Origin: Nocardioides daejeonensis
GTDB taxonomy: Bacteria; Actinomycetota; Actinomycetes; Propionibacteriales; Nocardioidaceae
Direction of reading: 5' to 3'
Assembly (NCBI RefSeq): GCF_003194585.1
Contig: NZ_QHKZ01000007.1
Coordinates: forward strand, 124,001-188,000
Length of the DNA: 64,000 nt
Shown here: piece by piece, positions 1-8,841 of the stretch
How the letters are laid out: each line of letters begins with the position of its first letter
How positions within the stretch are numbered: the stretch's first letter is position 1
The notes under the pieces: model-generated
Seen by the model: only the letters and a program-made list of their open reading frames with translations
Told to the model about the DNA's origin: nothing
The model's database searches: none
Program-made: the position numbers and the translations under genes

Positions 1-167
1 GCGAACATCGCCGACGAGGTGGTCGCCACAACACTGCCGACGGCGGCGCCGATCAGCGTGCCGCCAGCCCCCAGCGTGGAGAGGATGACGGCCGAGGAGA
101 CCGCGGCGAGGGCGGCGGCGACCACCGCCACCCAGTCCAGCCCGAAAGGCCCTCGACGCTCACGCAT
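1..167 (-). CDS. N-terminal fragment of a small membrane protein (runs off the left edge)
   Basis: No family is recognised. The frame opens at an ATG (bases 165-167, minus strand) and leaves the window at base 1, so only about 55 residues are visible. They comprise a short start with basic and aromatic residues (MRERRGPFGLDW), then an Ala/Val-rich hydrophobic stretch that looks like a membrane helix, then a Gly/Ala/Thr-rich second hydrophobic stretch. A GGGGG run lies directly before the ATG. It is divergent from the P450 gene on its right. The frame is open throughout, whereas the overlapping plus-strand frame has the composition of a shadow. Confidence 0.5.
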   Translation of the reverse strand, partial: MRERRGPFGLDWVAVVAAALAAVSSAVILSTLGAGGTLIGAAVGSVVATTSSAMF

Positions 168-281
168 CCCCCGAGTATGGCCGACGAACCGTCGTCACCG
201 GAGGGATCGACGGTGTGAGAGCGAGCACGACTCCCTCCCCGAAGCGGTACGCGCGGGCCACCCGATCTCGTACGCTGAGCC

Positions 282-1508
282 ATGGCCTTCGACCTGAGCG
301 ATCCGGCATTCGACACCACCTCGCCGCAGGTGCACGAGGCGCGCGAGGAGCAATGGTTCGTCGAGACCAACCTCGGCTGGGCCGTGCTACGTCATGCCGA
401 GGCCTCGGCCGTGCTCAAGGACCGTCGCTTCCGCCAGGGAAACGCCCGCTGGCCGGCACAGAACGGCATCCACTCGGGGCTCTTCTCCGACTGGTGGCAG
501 GAGACGCTGCTCAGCCTGGAGGGCGAGGATCATGCCCGCATCCGCCGACTGCTGACGCCCGCGTTCCGCAGCCGCACCATCGCGGCGATGCGGCCGCGGT
601 TCCAGAGCCTGGCCAACGAGCTGATCGACGGCTTCGCCGACCGGGGCGAGGTCGAGTTCGTCTCCGAGTTCGCCGAGCCGTACGCCGCCCGGATCATCTG
701 CGTGCTGCTCGGCCTTCCCGAGGAGGAGTGGCAGCAGGTGGCGCACTGGGCCGACGACCTGGGCCGCAGCTTCGCTGTCGACGTCGCCAGCCACGTGCCC
801 CGCATCGAGACAGCGCTGAACGGGCTGCACGCCTACCTCGAGGAGGTCGTCGACGACCGGATCGCCCGTCCGCGCGACGATCTCGTCACCACTCTGGTCC
901 AGGCCCACGAGGGCGAGCAGAAGCTGACCCGGCACGAGCTGGGCGTGGCGCTGGTCTTCCTCGCCTTCGCCGGGATGGAGACCACGCGCAACCAGCTCGG
1001 TCTCGCCCTGCGCACCCTGCTGGCGCACCCCGACCAGTGGCGACTCCTCGGTGAGCGTCCCGAGCTCGGCGCCCAGGCGGTCGAGGAGATCATGCGGGTC
1101 AACCCGACCGTGACGTGGGTGACCCGCGAGGCGCTGGAGGATCTGGAGATCTTCGGCCTGCACGTGCCGAAGGGCGGCATCGTGCAGGTGCTCTCGCACG
1201 CCGCCGGCACCGATCCGCGGGCGATGCCCGAGCCGGGGTTCGACATCACCGTCCTGCGCGCTCCGCATCTGGGGTTCGGCGCCGGCGTCCACCACTGCCT
1301 GGGGCACTTCGTCGCGCGCACCGACATGGCCGTCGCGCTGCCGCTGCTCGCCCACCGGATGCCGGAGGCGACTCCCGACGGAGCAGGCGAGTGGCTGCCC
1401 GTCTCCGGCAACACCGGGCCGGTGCGCTTCCCGCTCCGCTTCACCCCGGGCGTGTCTCGACCGGCCGACGACTGGTTGACCCCGCCCGACCTGAGCGGCT
1501 CTGTCTGA
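282..1508 (+). CDS. Cytochrome P450 (stand-alone)
   Basis: Soluble bacterial-type P450 of 408 residues, the usual length for the class. The proximal helix motif is AGMETT at 230-235, the ExxR pair is E269-R272, and the heme-binding loop FGAGVHHCLG places the thiolate ligand at Cys339. Substrate and reaction cannot be read from the sequence. No ferredoxin or reductase gene lies beside it, so electrons must come from partners elsewhere; the island at 20-27 kb encodes candidates but is distant and transcribed separately. A TACGCT hexamer (271-276) ends five bases before the ATG, the arrangement of a leaderless actinobacterial transcript, and no Shine-Dalgarno sequence is visible. The family is certain, the function unknown. 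Confidence 0.93.
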   Translation: MAFDLSDPAFDTTSPQVHEAREEQWFVETNLGWAVLRHAEASAVLKDRRFRQGNARWPAQNGIHSGLFSDWWQETLLSLEGEDHARIRRLLTPAFRSRTIAAMRPRFQSLANELIDGFADRGEVEFVSEFAEPYAARIICVLLGLPEEEWQQVAHWADDLGRSFAVDVASHVPRIETALNGLHAYLEEVVDDRIARPRDDLVTTLVQAHEGEQKLTRHELGVALVFLAFAGMETTRNQLGLALRTLLAHPDQWRLLGERPELGAQAVEEIMRVNPTVTWVTREALEDLEIFGLHVPKGGIVQVLSHAAGTDPRAMPEPGFDITVLRAPHLGFGAGVHHCLGHFVARTDMAVALPLLAHRMPEATPDGAGEWLPVSGNTGPVRFPLRFTPGVSRPADDWLTPPDLSGSV

Positions 1509-1562
1509 CCCGCTGCCGTCCGACCAGATGGCCGGCGTACGTGGGCGGGGCAGACTGGGCCC

Positions 1563-2153
1563 ATGAGCACGCAACTGCCGTGGCCGTTGCCCGACACCCG
1601 GCTGCGCGACGACCTCGTGGCGCGTTGGTCGACCGGTCGGGGCTACCACGACCTCTCCCACCTCGCAGAGGTGCTGGAACGGCTCGCCGAGCTCGGCGCG
1701 GGAGACGATGTCGAGCTGCAGCTCGCCGCCTGGTTCCATGACGCGATCTACGACGGCGGCCCGGACGCCGAGGAGCGCTCCGCACAGCTGGCCGAGGAGA
1801 CTCTCGCGGACACCGGAGTCGACGTCGCGGAGGTCGCTCGCCTGGTGAGGCTGACCGCCCGTCATCGGCCCGCCCCCGACGACCGGCGCGGCCTGCTCCT
1901 GGTGGACGCCGACCTGGCAGTGCTGGCCGCACCCCCGGCCCGCTACGCGGCGTACGTGGCGGGGGTCCGCTCCGAGTACGCCGCGCTCTCCGACGCCGAC
2001 TTCGCACGCGGCCGGGCGGCGGTGCTGCGCGACCTGGCCGCCAAGCCGACGCTCTTCCACACGCCGGAGGCTCGCGCCCGCTGGGAGGTGCTGGCCCGCG
2101 ACAACCTCGCTCGTGAGCTGGCCACGCTGGACCCGAGTGCCGCGTCGTCATGA
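1563..2153 (+). CDS. HD-domain metal-dependent phosphohydrolase-like protein
   Basis: A 196-residue protein of the small HD-superfamily group often annotated as predicted metal-dependent phosphohydrolase. The metal-binding signature is visible: Tyr28-His29 with His33 (YHDLSH) near the N-terminus and the His59-Asp60 pair in AAWFHDAIYD. The substrate is unknown; relatives are mostly uncharacterised cytosolic proteins that may act on nucleotides or other phosphate esters. It lies 54 bases after the P450 and is followed closely by the DUF4031 gene, so the three could be co-transcribed. A CAGACT hexamer six bases before the ATG could instead give it its own leaderless start. Confidence 0.8.
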   Translation: MSTQLPWPLPDTRLRDDLVARWSTGRGYHDLSHLAEVLERLAELGAGDDVELQLAAWFHDAIYDGGPDAEERSAQLAEETLADTGVDVAEVARLVRLTARHRPAPDDRRGLLLVDADLAVLAAPPARYAAYVAGVRSEYAALSDADFARGRAAVLRDLAAKPTLFHTPEARARWEVLARDNLARELATLDPSAASS

Positions 2154-2166
2154 CAGGATCGACGCC

Positions 2167-2469
2167 GTGGCCCTGCTGATCGATCCGCCCAGCGTCCCGT
2201 GGCGGGACCGCCTCTGGGCCCATCTGGCCTCGGACACCTCCTTCGAGGAGCTGCACGCGTTCGCCGCTGCCGTCGGCATCCCCGAGCGCGGCTTCGACGG
2301 CGACCACTACGACGTACCGGCCGAGCACTGGGACGCCGTGGTCGCTGCGGGCGCGCGCCCGGTGCGCTCCCGCGACCTGGTGGCCGCACTGCACCAGGCC
2401 GGACTGCGACGCCGGAAGCGTCGTCGCCGGGCCGGCGATCCGGGCATCGCGACTACCGGGGCGCCATAG
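2167..2469 (+). CDS. DUF4031 domain protein
   Basis: Small (100-residue) actinobacterial DUF4031 protein of unknown function. The recognisable core is the opening LIDPPSVPW, then HLASDTSFEELHAFAAAVG, GFDGDHYDVP and a basic tail (RRRKRRRR). The GTG at 2167 is chosen because the family starts directly at the LIDPP strand; the frame remains open upstream but that part has no family resemblance. It begins 13 bases after the HD-domain gene, and its last 17 bases overlap the 3' end of the oppositely transcribed DUF1501 gene, a tail-to-tail overlap with no terminator between them. Confidence 0.75.
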   Translation: MALLIDPPSVPWRDRLWAHLASDTSFEELHAFAAAVGIPERGFDGDHYDVPAEHWDAVVAAGARPVRSRDLVAALHQAGLRRRKRRRRAGDPGIATTGAP

Positions 2470-3706
2470 CCCCGATCGTCTCCAGCCGGACGCCGGGGAA
2501 GACCGCCGCCGGCGAGGCGTCGAAGCGCGACGAGACGACCTCGGCCAACACGCTGCGGTAGTCCCGCGTGACCAGCAGGTCCGCCTGAGCGGTGTCGGTC
2601 AGGCCCGGCCACGATCCGTAGTAGCGCCCGCCCTTCACCCCCGCACCGAGCAGGAACATCACATTGCCGTGGCCGTGGTCCAGGCCCATCGAGGCGTTCT
2701 CCCGGACCCGCCGACCGAACTCGCTCAACGTCACCACGGTGACCTTCTCGGCAACGGGGCCGAGATCGCTGAAGAAGGCGGCGAGGGACGAGGCCAGATC
2801 GGCGGTCATGTTCCGCAGGTCGCCGCGGTCGACCGTACCGAGATCGGCATGCATGTCCCACGATCCGTGGTCGACGGTGATGACCTCGGCACCCACGTCG
2901 CCGCGGATGGTGCGGGCCGCCGCGGCCAGCGCCCGACCCAGGTCGCTGGTGGGATAGGCGGCGCCGTTGGCGGGCGTCACCGGCGTGGCGCGCACCGGTC
3001 CGAAGTCGTCGACCATCCGCATCGCCGTACGGACGCCCTCGCCCAACGGCCCGGGTACGCCGTCCCAGACGGTGTGCAGCGAGCGCACCCGTGGATCGTC
3101 CGGGCCACCCGTGTCGGTGCCGGCCAGGACGATGTCGTCGACGGCCGGGGCCGCTCCGACGGGATGCGGGCCGAGCAGTGCGGTCGGCGGCACCGGGCCA
3201 CCGAGATGCAGGGCGTGCAGCGGATCGGTGTCGCCGTCGCGCCCGACCAGGCGGTTGAGCCAGCCGACCCGGGCCGGCGAGCCAGGGTCGGCGTCCTCGA
3301 TCTCCTCCATCGCCGAGAAGTGGGAGCGGTTGGGCGCCGGGAGTCCGGTCGCATGCACCGCCGCCATCCGTCCGTCCCGCCACAGCGGGAGGAGCGGTGC
3401 CAGGGCCGGGTGCAGCCCGAACATCGCGTCGGCTGCGAGCAACCTGTCCTTGGGGATCGCGATCCGCGGGCGAGCGGTCCAGTACGCCGGGTCGGCATGT
3501 GGCACGACCAGGTTCAGGCCGTCGGCGGCACCGCGCAACGAGAGCACGACCAGCACGGCCGGCGCTGCGCCCTCGCGAGACCATGCGGTCTGCAGCACCG
3601 TGTCGCCGAAGACGGTGGTCGCGGCCAGGGCGCCGGCGGCGAGGGTGAGGAAGCCGCGGCGCGAGACCCGACCGTACTCCGGGCAGCCCGGGGCGCAGGA
3701 AGACAT
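2453..3706 (-). CDS. DUF1501 family protein with twin-arginine signal
   Basis: A 417-residue DUF1501 protein, a family distantly related to the alkaline phosphatase/sulfatase fold and usually paired with DUF1800. The N-terminus carries a Tat-type signal (VSRRGFLTLAAGALAATTVFG), so export in folded form is expected. Family stretches include VLSLRGAADGLNLVVPH near the start and VTVVTLSEFGRR and DHGHGNVMFLLG in the C-terminal half. The ATG at 3704-3706 is chosen because an AGGTGA ribosome-binding site sits eight bases before it and this start puts the Tat motif at the expected distance. That site overlaps the stop of the DUF1800 gene five bases upstream, so translation is probably coupled. The biochemical role of the pair is unknown. 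Confidence 0.85.
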   Translation of the reverse strand: MSSCAPGCPEYGRVSRRGFLTLAAGALAATTVFGDTVLQTAWSREGAAPAVLVVLSLRGAADGLNLVVPHADPAYWTARPRIAIPKDRLLAADAMFGLHPALAPLLPLWRDGRMAAVHATGLPAPNRSHFSAMEEIEDADPGSPARVGWLNRLVGRDGDTDPLHALHLGGPVPPTALLGPHPVGAAPAVDDIVLAGTDTGGPDDPRVRSLHTVWDGVPGPLGEGVRTAMRMVDDFGPVRATPVTPANGAAYPTSDLGRALAAAARTIRGDVGAEVITVDHGSWDMHADLGTVDRGDLRNMTADLASSLAAFFSDLGPVAEKVTVVTLSEFGRRVRENASMGLDHGHGNVMFLLGAGVKGGRYYGSWPGLTDTAQADLLVTRDYRSVLAEVVSSRFDASPAAVFPGVRLETIGAMAPR

Positions 3707-3711
3707 CCGGA

Positions 3712-5271
3712 TCACCTCGTCAGGTGGGCCGGATGGTCGAGGAAGACGCTCAGCAGCGTCGGCATCCCCCAACGCACGACCCGGTGCGTCGAGGTGATGG
3801 TGGTGTCCGGCTCGACCTGCACGGCTTCGCAGGCGGACTTCAGCAGCGTGGACGTCGACGCCGAGCCCAGGATGCTGCGGGCCAGGTGGTCGACCAGCAG
3901 GTCGAAGCGCAGGGTCGGCTCCGGCAGCCAGGAGGCAGCCGGGCGGAGGTCGATCTCCTTGGTCGGCCACCAGCCGCCTGCCATGGTCAGGTGCATCTGG
4001 AAGGCCTGCAGGACGCGAGCGGTGGAGGTCCAGGAGGCGGCGGCGTCGGGACGACCGTCCGGACGCGGCCACCGGAACGGCGCGAGGCCGAGCGCCTCGC
4101 ACTGCCAGATGCTGACGTGGGCAGCGGAGTCGGTGTCGACGGGTTTGCGCAGTCCCGCTCCGAGGACCCGGTAGGTGGCGACCAGATCCTCCTCGGGGAG
4201 TCGCACCTTGCGTCCGGCGGCACGCCGGAACTCCGCGGAGTCGACGAGCGCGCGCAGCACCGGGGCGATCGCGGTGTCGTGCGCACGATAGGTGCGGCTC
4301 AGCAGGCCGACGAGTGCCGGGGAGGGATCGTCCGCCACGAACCGTACGGCGAGGCGGCGAGCGATCCGCTCAGCGGTCAGGGGGTGCCGGGCCAGGTGGT
4401 CCAGGTAGGCGCGCGCCACTGAGCGTCCGTCCTCGGCGCGGTTGTCATGCCGGAAGTCGAGCACCTGGACCGCACCGGTCCAGTGCGACCCCGGGTCGTA
4501 GGCCGCCGCCCACGTGCCCCACACGTCCACGCGGTAGCCGGTGAGGATCCGAGCGCTGTCGACGACGTCCTTCTCGGTGAAGTTCCCGGCGCCGACGGTG
4601 TGCACCTCGAGGAGCTCGCGGGCGAGATCCTCGTTGGGCGCGGACTTCCTCGACGTGGCCAGGTTGAGGTAGCAGCCCATTGCCGGATGGGTGGTGCTGA
4701 ACCTCAGCAGCTCGGCGAAGCTCCCGAGGGCGCGCTTGCGGATCCCGGTGCCGTAGGCGGCGCGGAAGAACGCCTCCGCCTCGCCGGCTGCCGGCACGTG
4801 CAGCAGGTTCTCCCAGAAGTCGGTCATGGTCTCCAGCAGGGGCCGCTCCGAGTGGATTCGGCGGGCGAGGCACCAGCGCTGGTGGTCGAAGCCCGCCTCC
4901 CAGAACGGCTGGACCTCGTCCCGGTCGCGACGCCAGATCTCGGCAGCGGAGAGTGTGAGAGAGGGCCACCAGCCGCGGGAGGTCTCGAAGAACCGGTCCG
5001 GTCCGGATGCGAGCTGGGTGTCGAACCACGTCCGCGCGCCGCCGGCACTGGCCATCGCGGCGCCCAGAGCGGGCGTCCAGCCCTGACCGAACCGATTGCC
5101 GAGCAGCCGCTCCAGCGTCGACGGGAGCGGCGTGGCGTCGTACTGCGCAGGCTCGAAGCCGGGGTGCACGGGCTCCGGCTCGGCGTCCGCCTGGATACCT
5201 GGTCTCCCAGCCCCGCCCGGGGGCAGCCGACGGCGGCGCGGCTGGGGCGGCGCGCTCGTCGTGCTGATCAC
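3712..5271 (-). CDS. DUF1800 family protein
   Basis: A 519-residue protein of the DUF1800 family, the usual partner of DUF1501. It contains the long helical DUF1800 core: LERLLGNRFGQGW near residue 50, TDFWENLLHVP in the middle, and DLARELLEVHTVG followed by FTEKDVVDSARILTGY. The GTG at 5271 (VISTTSAPPQ) is preferred; upstream codons are open only into the terminator hairpin of the previous gene. An AAGACT hexamer six bases before the GTG fits a leaderless start. Unlike its partner, no clear signal peptide is seen, only a Pro/Arg-rich N-terminus, so its location is uncertain. It is the first gene of a two-gene operon with DUF1501. Function unknown. Confidence 0.85.
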   Translation of the reverse strand: MISTTSAPPQPRRRRLPPGGAGRPGIQADAEPEPVHPGFEPAQYDATPLPSTLERLLGNRFGQGWTPALGAAMASAGGARTWFDTQLASGPDRFFETSRGWWPSLTLSAAEIWRRDRDEVQPFWEAGFDHQRWCLARRIHSERPLLETMTDFWENLLHVPAAGEAEAFFRAAYGTGIRKRALGSFAELLRFSTTHPAMGCYLNLATSRKSAPNEDLARELLEVHTVGAGNFTEKDVVDSARILTGYRVDVWGTWAAAYDPGSHWTGAVQVLDFRHDNRAEDGRSVARAYLDHLARHPLTAERIARRLAVRFVADDPSPALVGLLSRTYRAHDTAIAPVLRALVDSAEFRRAAGRKVRLPEEDLVATYRVLGAGLRKPVDTDSAAHVSIWQCEALGLAPFRWPRPDGRPDAAASWTSTARVLQAFQMHLTMAGGWWPTKEIDLRPAASWLPEPTLRFDLLVDHLARSILGSASTSTLLKSACEAVQVEPDTTITSTHRVVRWGMPTLLSVFLDHPAHLTR

Positions 5272-5335
5272 GACACCAGTCTTCCGTCTCCGACCACCCC
5301 GGCGCATCTCCTGATGCCGATGACGACCGATCGTC

Positions 5336-5369
5336 GTGCCTGCATGACCCGTGCGGGTCATGCAGGCAC
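5336..5369 (-). terminator. Hairpin terminator after the FMN glutamate-synthase-like gene
   Basis: A perfect 15-bp inverted repeat (5336-5350 with 5355-5369) closed by a four-base GTGC loop begins five bases beyond the stop codon of the gene at 5374-6924. There is no T-tract, as is common for actinobacterial intrinsic terminators. It separates that gene from the DUF1800-DUF1501 operon on the same strand. Confidence 0.8.
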
Positions 5370-5373
5370 CCGG

Positions 5374-6924
5374 TCAGGGCACGGGCTGGGACGGGCGCTG
5401 GGGAGCCATCAGCCGCCGGATCTCGTCGGCGAGCTCCGGCCCCAGGCTGCCCCACCCCGGCGCGTAGCCGTAGGTCTCGGCCAGCGACTCCCGGCGGCGA
5501 GTGCCGGTCACCAGGTCGACGTCGTCCGGAGTCAGCAGACCGGGGTGAGCGACGCCGACGGCACGGGAGAGCTTGAGCAGGTCACGCCGCAACGACACGA
5601 TGTAGTTCGCCGTCCGCTCGGCCTTCGAGGTGGGATCGAGACCTCGCGCCAGCCAGGGGTTCTGGGTGGCCACTCCGGTCGGGCAGTGGTCGGTGTGGCA
5701 CTTCTGCGCCTGGATGCAGCCGACGGCGAGCATCGCCTCGCGAGCGACGTTCACCATGTCGGCGCCGAGGGCGAAGGCGACCAGGGCGGTGTCGGGCAGG
5801 CCGAGCTTCCCGGCGCCGATGAAGGTCAGGTCGTCGGTGAGTCCGGCTCGGGCGAAGCGACTGTAGACCTGGCTGAAGCCAAGCCGGAACGGCTGCGCCA
5901 CGTGGTCGGTGAAGACCAGCGGAGCGGCGCCCGTGCCGCCCTCGCCTCCGTCGACGTTGACGAAGTCGACGCCGCGGTCGCCGCGCGCCATCTGCTCCAC
6001 CAGGTGGTCCCAGAAGGTGAGGTCGCCGACGGCCGATTTGATGCCCACCGGCAGACCTGTCGCGTCTGCCACCAGCTCGACGAAGTCGAGCATCGAGTCG
6101 ACGTCGTGGAAGGCGGTATGGCGGGCCGGGCTGGCGCAGTCCTTGCCGAGCTCGATCCCGCGGATCTCGGCGATCTCGGGCGTCACCTTGGCTGCGGGCA
6201 GCATGCCGCCCAGCCCCGGTTTTGCTCCCTGGGAGAGCTTGATCTCCAGCGCTCGCACCGGCGCGGAGGCGACCAGGTCGACCAGCCGGTCGAGGTCGAA
6301 CCTGCCTTGGGCGTCGCGGCAGCCGAAGTAGGCGGTGCCGATCTGGAAGATCAGGTCACCGCCCTGCCGATGACCAGCCGAGATGCTGCCCTCACCGGTG
6401 TTGTGCAGGCAACCGGCCTGTGCCGCACCGCGGTTGAGCGCGGTGACCGCGCGAGCGGAGAGCGCACCGAAGCTCATCCCCGAGATGTTGACCACCGACG
6501 CGGGCCGGAAGGCATGGCGCCGGCCGCGCCGCCCACCGAGCACCTTGGCGCTCGGGATCGTCGCGCCCTCCTCGTCACCGTGGGGTCGCGTGTCGGCACC
6601 GACCTCGGCGAAGGTGCGGTGCTTGATGATCGCGTAGCCGGTCTGGTTCTCGACGTCGTTGTCGGTCCCGAAGCCGACGTAGCTGTTCTCCAGCTTGGAG
6701 CTCGCGTAGACCCAGCTCCGCTGATCGCGACTGAACGGCCGCTCCTCGTCGTTGGAGGCGACGACGTACTGGCGCAGCTCCGGCCCCAGTCGTTCGATCG
6801 CGTAGCGCGCATGCCCGACCACGGGGAAGTTCCGCAGGATGGCATGGCGGCGCTGGAGCACGTCGTAGGCAGCGAGGGAGCCCAGGCCGGCCAAGCCGGC
6901 GGAGGCGAGCGTCTTCCACTTCAC
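5374..6924 (-). CDS. FMN-binding glutamate synthase family protein
   Basis: A 516-residue protein matching the FMN/iron-sulfur (central) domain of the glutamate synthase large subunit, without the amidotransferase domain. Visible features: a hydrophobic N-terminal segment (about residues 6-22) that may anchor it; the FMN-barrel stretch NISGMSFGALSARAVTALN; LEIKLSQGAKPGLGGMLP; the glycine-rich DGGEGGTGAAP; and a cysteine cluster CIQAQKCHTDHCPTGV matching the 3Fe-4S loop of the family. Such stand-alone proteins are widespread and annotated as glutamate-synthase-like oxidoreductases; their physiological reaction is not established. It starts at GTG 6924, is monocistronic by its terminator, and is divergent from the hydrolase gene at 7023. 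Confidence 0.88.
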   Translation of the reverse strand: MKWKTLASAGLAGLGSLAAYDVLQRRHAILRNFPVVGHARYAIERLGPELRQYVVASNDEERPFSRDQRSWVYASSKLENSYVGFGTDNDVENQTGYAIIKHRTFAEVGADTRPHGDEEGATIPSAKVLGGRRGRRHAFRPASVVNISGMSFGALSARAVTALNRGAAQAGCLHNTGEGSISAGHRQGGDLIFQIGTAYFGCRDAQGRFDLDRLVDLVASAPVRALEIKLSQGAKPGLGGMLPAAKVTPEIAEIRGIELGKDCASPARHTAFHDVDSMLDFVELVADATGLPVGIKSAVGDLTFWDHLVEQMARGDRGVDFVNVDGGEGGTGAAPLVFTDHVAQPFRLGFSQVYSRFARAGLTDDLTFIGAGKLGLPDTALVAFALGADMVNVAREAMLAVGCIQAQKCHTDHCPTGVATQNPWLARGLDPTSKAERTANYIVSLRRDLLKLSRAVGVAHPGLLTPDDVDLVTGTRRRESLAETYGYAPGWGSLGPELADEIRRLMAPQRPSQPVP

Positions 6925-7022
6925 GTCTCAAGTCCTACCCGGCCGCGCGTGGTTTTCACAGCCGCCTGGCCGAGGTGTGGTTGTCCCGGACGGGGGCAGC
7001 AGGTGTCGGGTACTTTTCGCTC

Positions 7023-8270
7023 ATGGACCTCCTCCCCAAGCCGGACCAAGTGGTGGCTGCAGCCGGCAACGTCGCCAGCAAGGTGCTGTACGGCGGAGTG
7101 GCCGACCTGCGCAAGCTCCCGCGCACCCTCATCGACGAGGGTCTGCTGCGGCAGCTCTACCACTACCGGCCGGCCGGCACCGCGGTCGAGCAGGGCGACC
7201 CGGTCCTCCTGGTTACTCCCCTCGCCGCTCCGGCGAGCTGCTTCGACCTGCGCCGAGGCTGCTCGCTGGTCGAGCACCTGGTGAACGAGGGACGCCGGAC
7301 CTACCTCGTCGAGTACGGCGAGGTGTCGTTCCGCGATCGCAACCTGGGCATGGAGCACTGGATCGAGGAGGTGCTGCCGGAGGCGATCCGCGCGACCTCC
7401 GCACACGCCGGCGGGCGTCCCGTGCATCTCGTCGGCTGGTCACTCGGCGGCATCTTCATGACGCTTGCTGCCGCCGACCAGGCCGACCTGCCGATCGCCT
7501 CGCTCACGATCGTGGGCTCGCCCTTCGACGTCACCAAGGTGCCGATGATCGCGCCGTTGCGGCCGCTGCTCAAGGTCACCGACGGCCCGTGGGGCGTGAA
7601 GCAAGGCATGGGCCCGGTGACACGCTTCTACCGCGCCGTCGGCGGTGCGCCCAAGCCCGTGGTGCGCTGGGCGTTCCAGCTGACGGCCGCCCAGAAGCTG
7701 GTCACCAAGCCGTTGGTGAAGCTGCAGAACCTCGACGACACCGACTTCCTGGCTCAGATCGAGGCCGTCGACGCCTTCACCTCCGCGATGATCGCCTACC
7801 CCGGTCGGACGTTCGGGCAGCTCTACCACCGGTTCGTGAAGAACAACGAACTCTCCCGGGGGAGCTTCACGATGGGCGACCGCCGGATCGAGCTCAGCGC
7901 TGTCGACAAGCCGGTCCTGGTCTTCGCCGGCTCCAGTGACGGCATCGCCCCCATCGAGTGTGTCCGGGCAGTCGTGCCCCTCCTCACCGGCTCACCCGAG
8001 GTCGACTTCCAGGTGGTCCCTGGCGGCCACCTCGGCATGCTCACCGGCCGCGCCGCCCGCACGACGATGTGGACCACCCTCGATGCCTGGCTCGACAGGT
8101 GGTCCTCCGACGCCGCGGCCGATGGCCCCCACACCGCCCCTCCCGACACCGGTGTCGACACCTTCCCTGGTACCGACACCGGCGCTGGAGAGCCGAAGGG
8201 CACGCCGGCGATCGGCGCCAACCCCCAGCGGCGCTACGGCTCCGGCTCGTCTCGCTCTCTCGCTCCCTGA
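7023..8270 (+). CDS. Alpha/beta hydrolase of the PHA-synthase-like group
   Basis: A 415-residue alpha/beta-hydrolase resembling class III polyhydroxyalkanoate synthase catalytic domains. The nucleophile elbow is GWSLGG with Ser140, where true PHA synthases carry a cysteine, so polymer synthesis is doubtful and an esterase/lipase role is equally possible. The remaining triad candidates are the Asp in AGSSDGIAP and the His in VPGGHLGML. The C-terminal 45 residues are Pro/Thr/Gly-rich and low in complexity. The ATG at 7023 is chosen because a TACTTT hexamer (7011-7016) ends six bases before it, a leaderless -10 arrangement. It is divergent from the glutamate-synthase-like gene. Confidence 0.8.
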   Translation: MDLLPKPDQVVAAAGNVASKVLYGGVADLRKLPRTLIDEGLLRQLYHYRPAGTAVEQGDPVLLVTPLAAPASCFDLRRGCSLVEHLVNEGRRTYLVEYGEVSFRDRNLGMEHWIEEVLPEAIRATSAHAGGRPVHLVGWSLGGIFMTLAAADQADLPIASLTIVGSPFDVTKVPMIAPLRPLLKVTDGPWGVKQGMGPVTRFYRAVGGAPKPVVRWAFQLTAAQKLVTKPLVKLQNLDDTDFLAQIEAVDAFTSAMIAYPGRTFGQLYHRFVKNNELSRGSFTMGDRRIELSAVDKPVLVFAGSSDGIAPIECVRAVVPLLTGSPEVDFQVVPGGHLGMLTGRAARTTMWTTLDAWLDRWSSDAAADGPHTAPPDTGVDTFPGTDTGAGEPKGTPAIGANPQRRYGSGSSRSLAP

Positions 8271-8355
8271 GCACGTGCGGGGGCGCACAGCAGGCCACGG
8301 TCTTCCCCACACGTAGCGAGCCGCTGAGCCGCCGCACGAGAGGTCACACCGTCGG

Positions 8356-8841
8356 TCAATCGGAGTCGCAGCCGGCACGGAGTTGCTGGGGCGTGCTTGT
8401 GGTGCCGTCGCCGGTGACGACCTGGTCCGCTTCCAGGGCGTCGAGGTCGTCTGCGCGGAAGGTCACCTGACCCGACTCGGTGTCGCTCTCCGACGCCTGG
8501 GCCGAGAGGATGTGCAGTCCGGTGCGATCGAGGTCGCCGAGCCGGAGCTGACCGCCTCCCGACGTCGGCGTCAGGAACGCAGTGACGATCGGCTGACCCG
8601 TCGGATCCACGGTGCCCGTGGCGAGGATCGGGTTCGGCTCATCGCCTTCGAGACCCTCGCGACCGCCGTAGAGGGTCACCTCGTCGAGGTCGGCACCGCA
8701 GGTCACGACGACGGCGATCACGCGTCCCTCGGCATCCACGCCGACCCCTACGGAACCCCTCACCTCTGTCGTCGTCGCGTTCCCACATCCGGTCATCGCG
8801 AGCGCGGAGAGGAGCAGGACAGGAAGGAGGGTTCGTCGCAT
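8356..8841 (-). CDS. Small lipoprotein of unknown function
   Basis: A 161-residue exported protein: Met-Arg-Arg, a hydrophobic segment, and a lipobox-like AMTGC (Cys at about residue 19) followed by a small-residue linker. The rest is a compact domain with no recognised family, containing VIAVVVTCGADLDEVTLYGG and ending GCDSD; two cysteines could form a disulfide outside the membrane. The start codon lies in the loop of a 12-bp inverted repeat (8813-8824 with 8849-8860) whose upstream arm on this strand contains the purine-rich ribosome-binding bases. It is the last flank gene before the catabolic island. Confidence 0.7.
   Translation of the reverse strand: MRRTLLPVLLLSALAMTGCGNATTTEVRGSVGVGVDAEGRVIAVVVTCGADLDEVTLYGGREGLEGDEPNPILATGTVDPTGQPIVTAFLTPTSGGGQLRLGDLDRTGLHILSAQASESDTESGQVTFRADDLDALEADQVVTGDGTTSTPQQLRAGCDSD

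Noticed and set aside
387..2060. Long minus-strand frame of 557 codons over the P450 and HD-domain genes
   Set aside because: Antisense shadow produced by high third-position GC; no domain, and both plus-strand genes have clear family motifs.
4447..7284. Plus-strand frame of 945 codons over DUF1800 and the glutamate-synthase-like gene
   Set aside because: Arg/Gly/Asp-rich shadow with no recognisable domain; it also runs through a terminator hairpin.
7023..8270. Calling the hydrolase a PHA synthase
   Set aside because: The active-site nucleophile is Ser in GWSLGG rather than Cys, and no phaE, phasin or phaAB genes are nearby.
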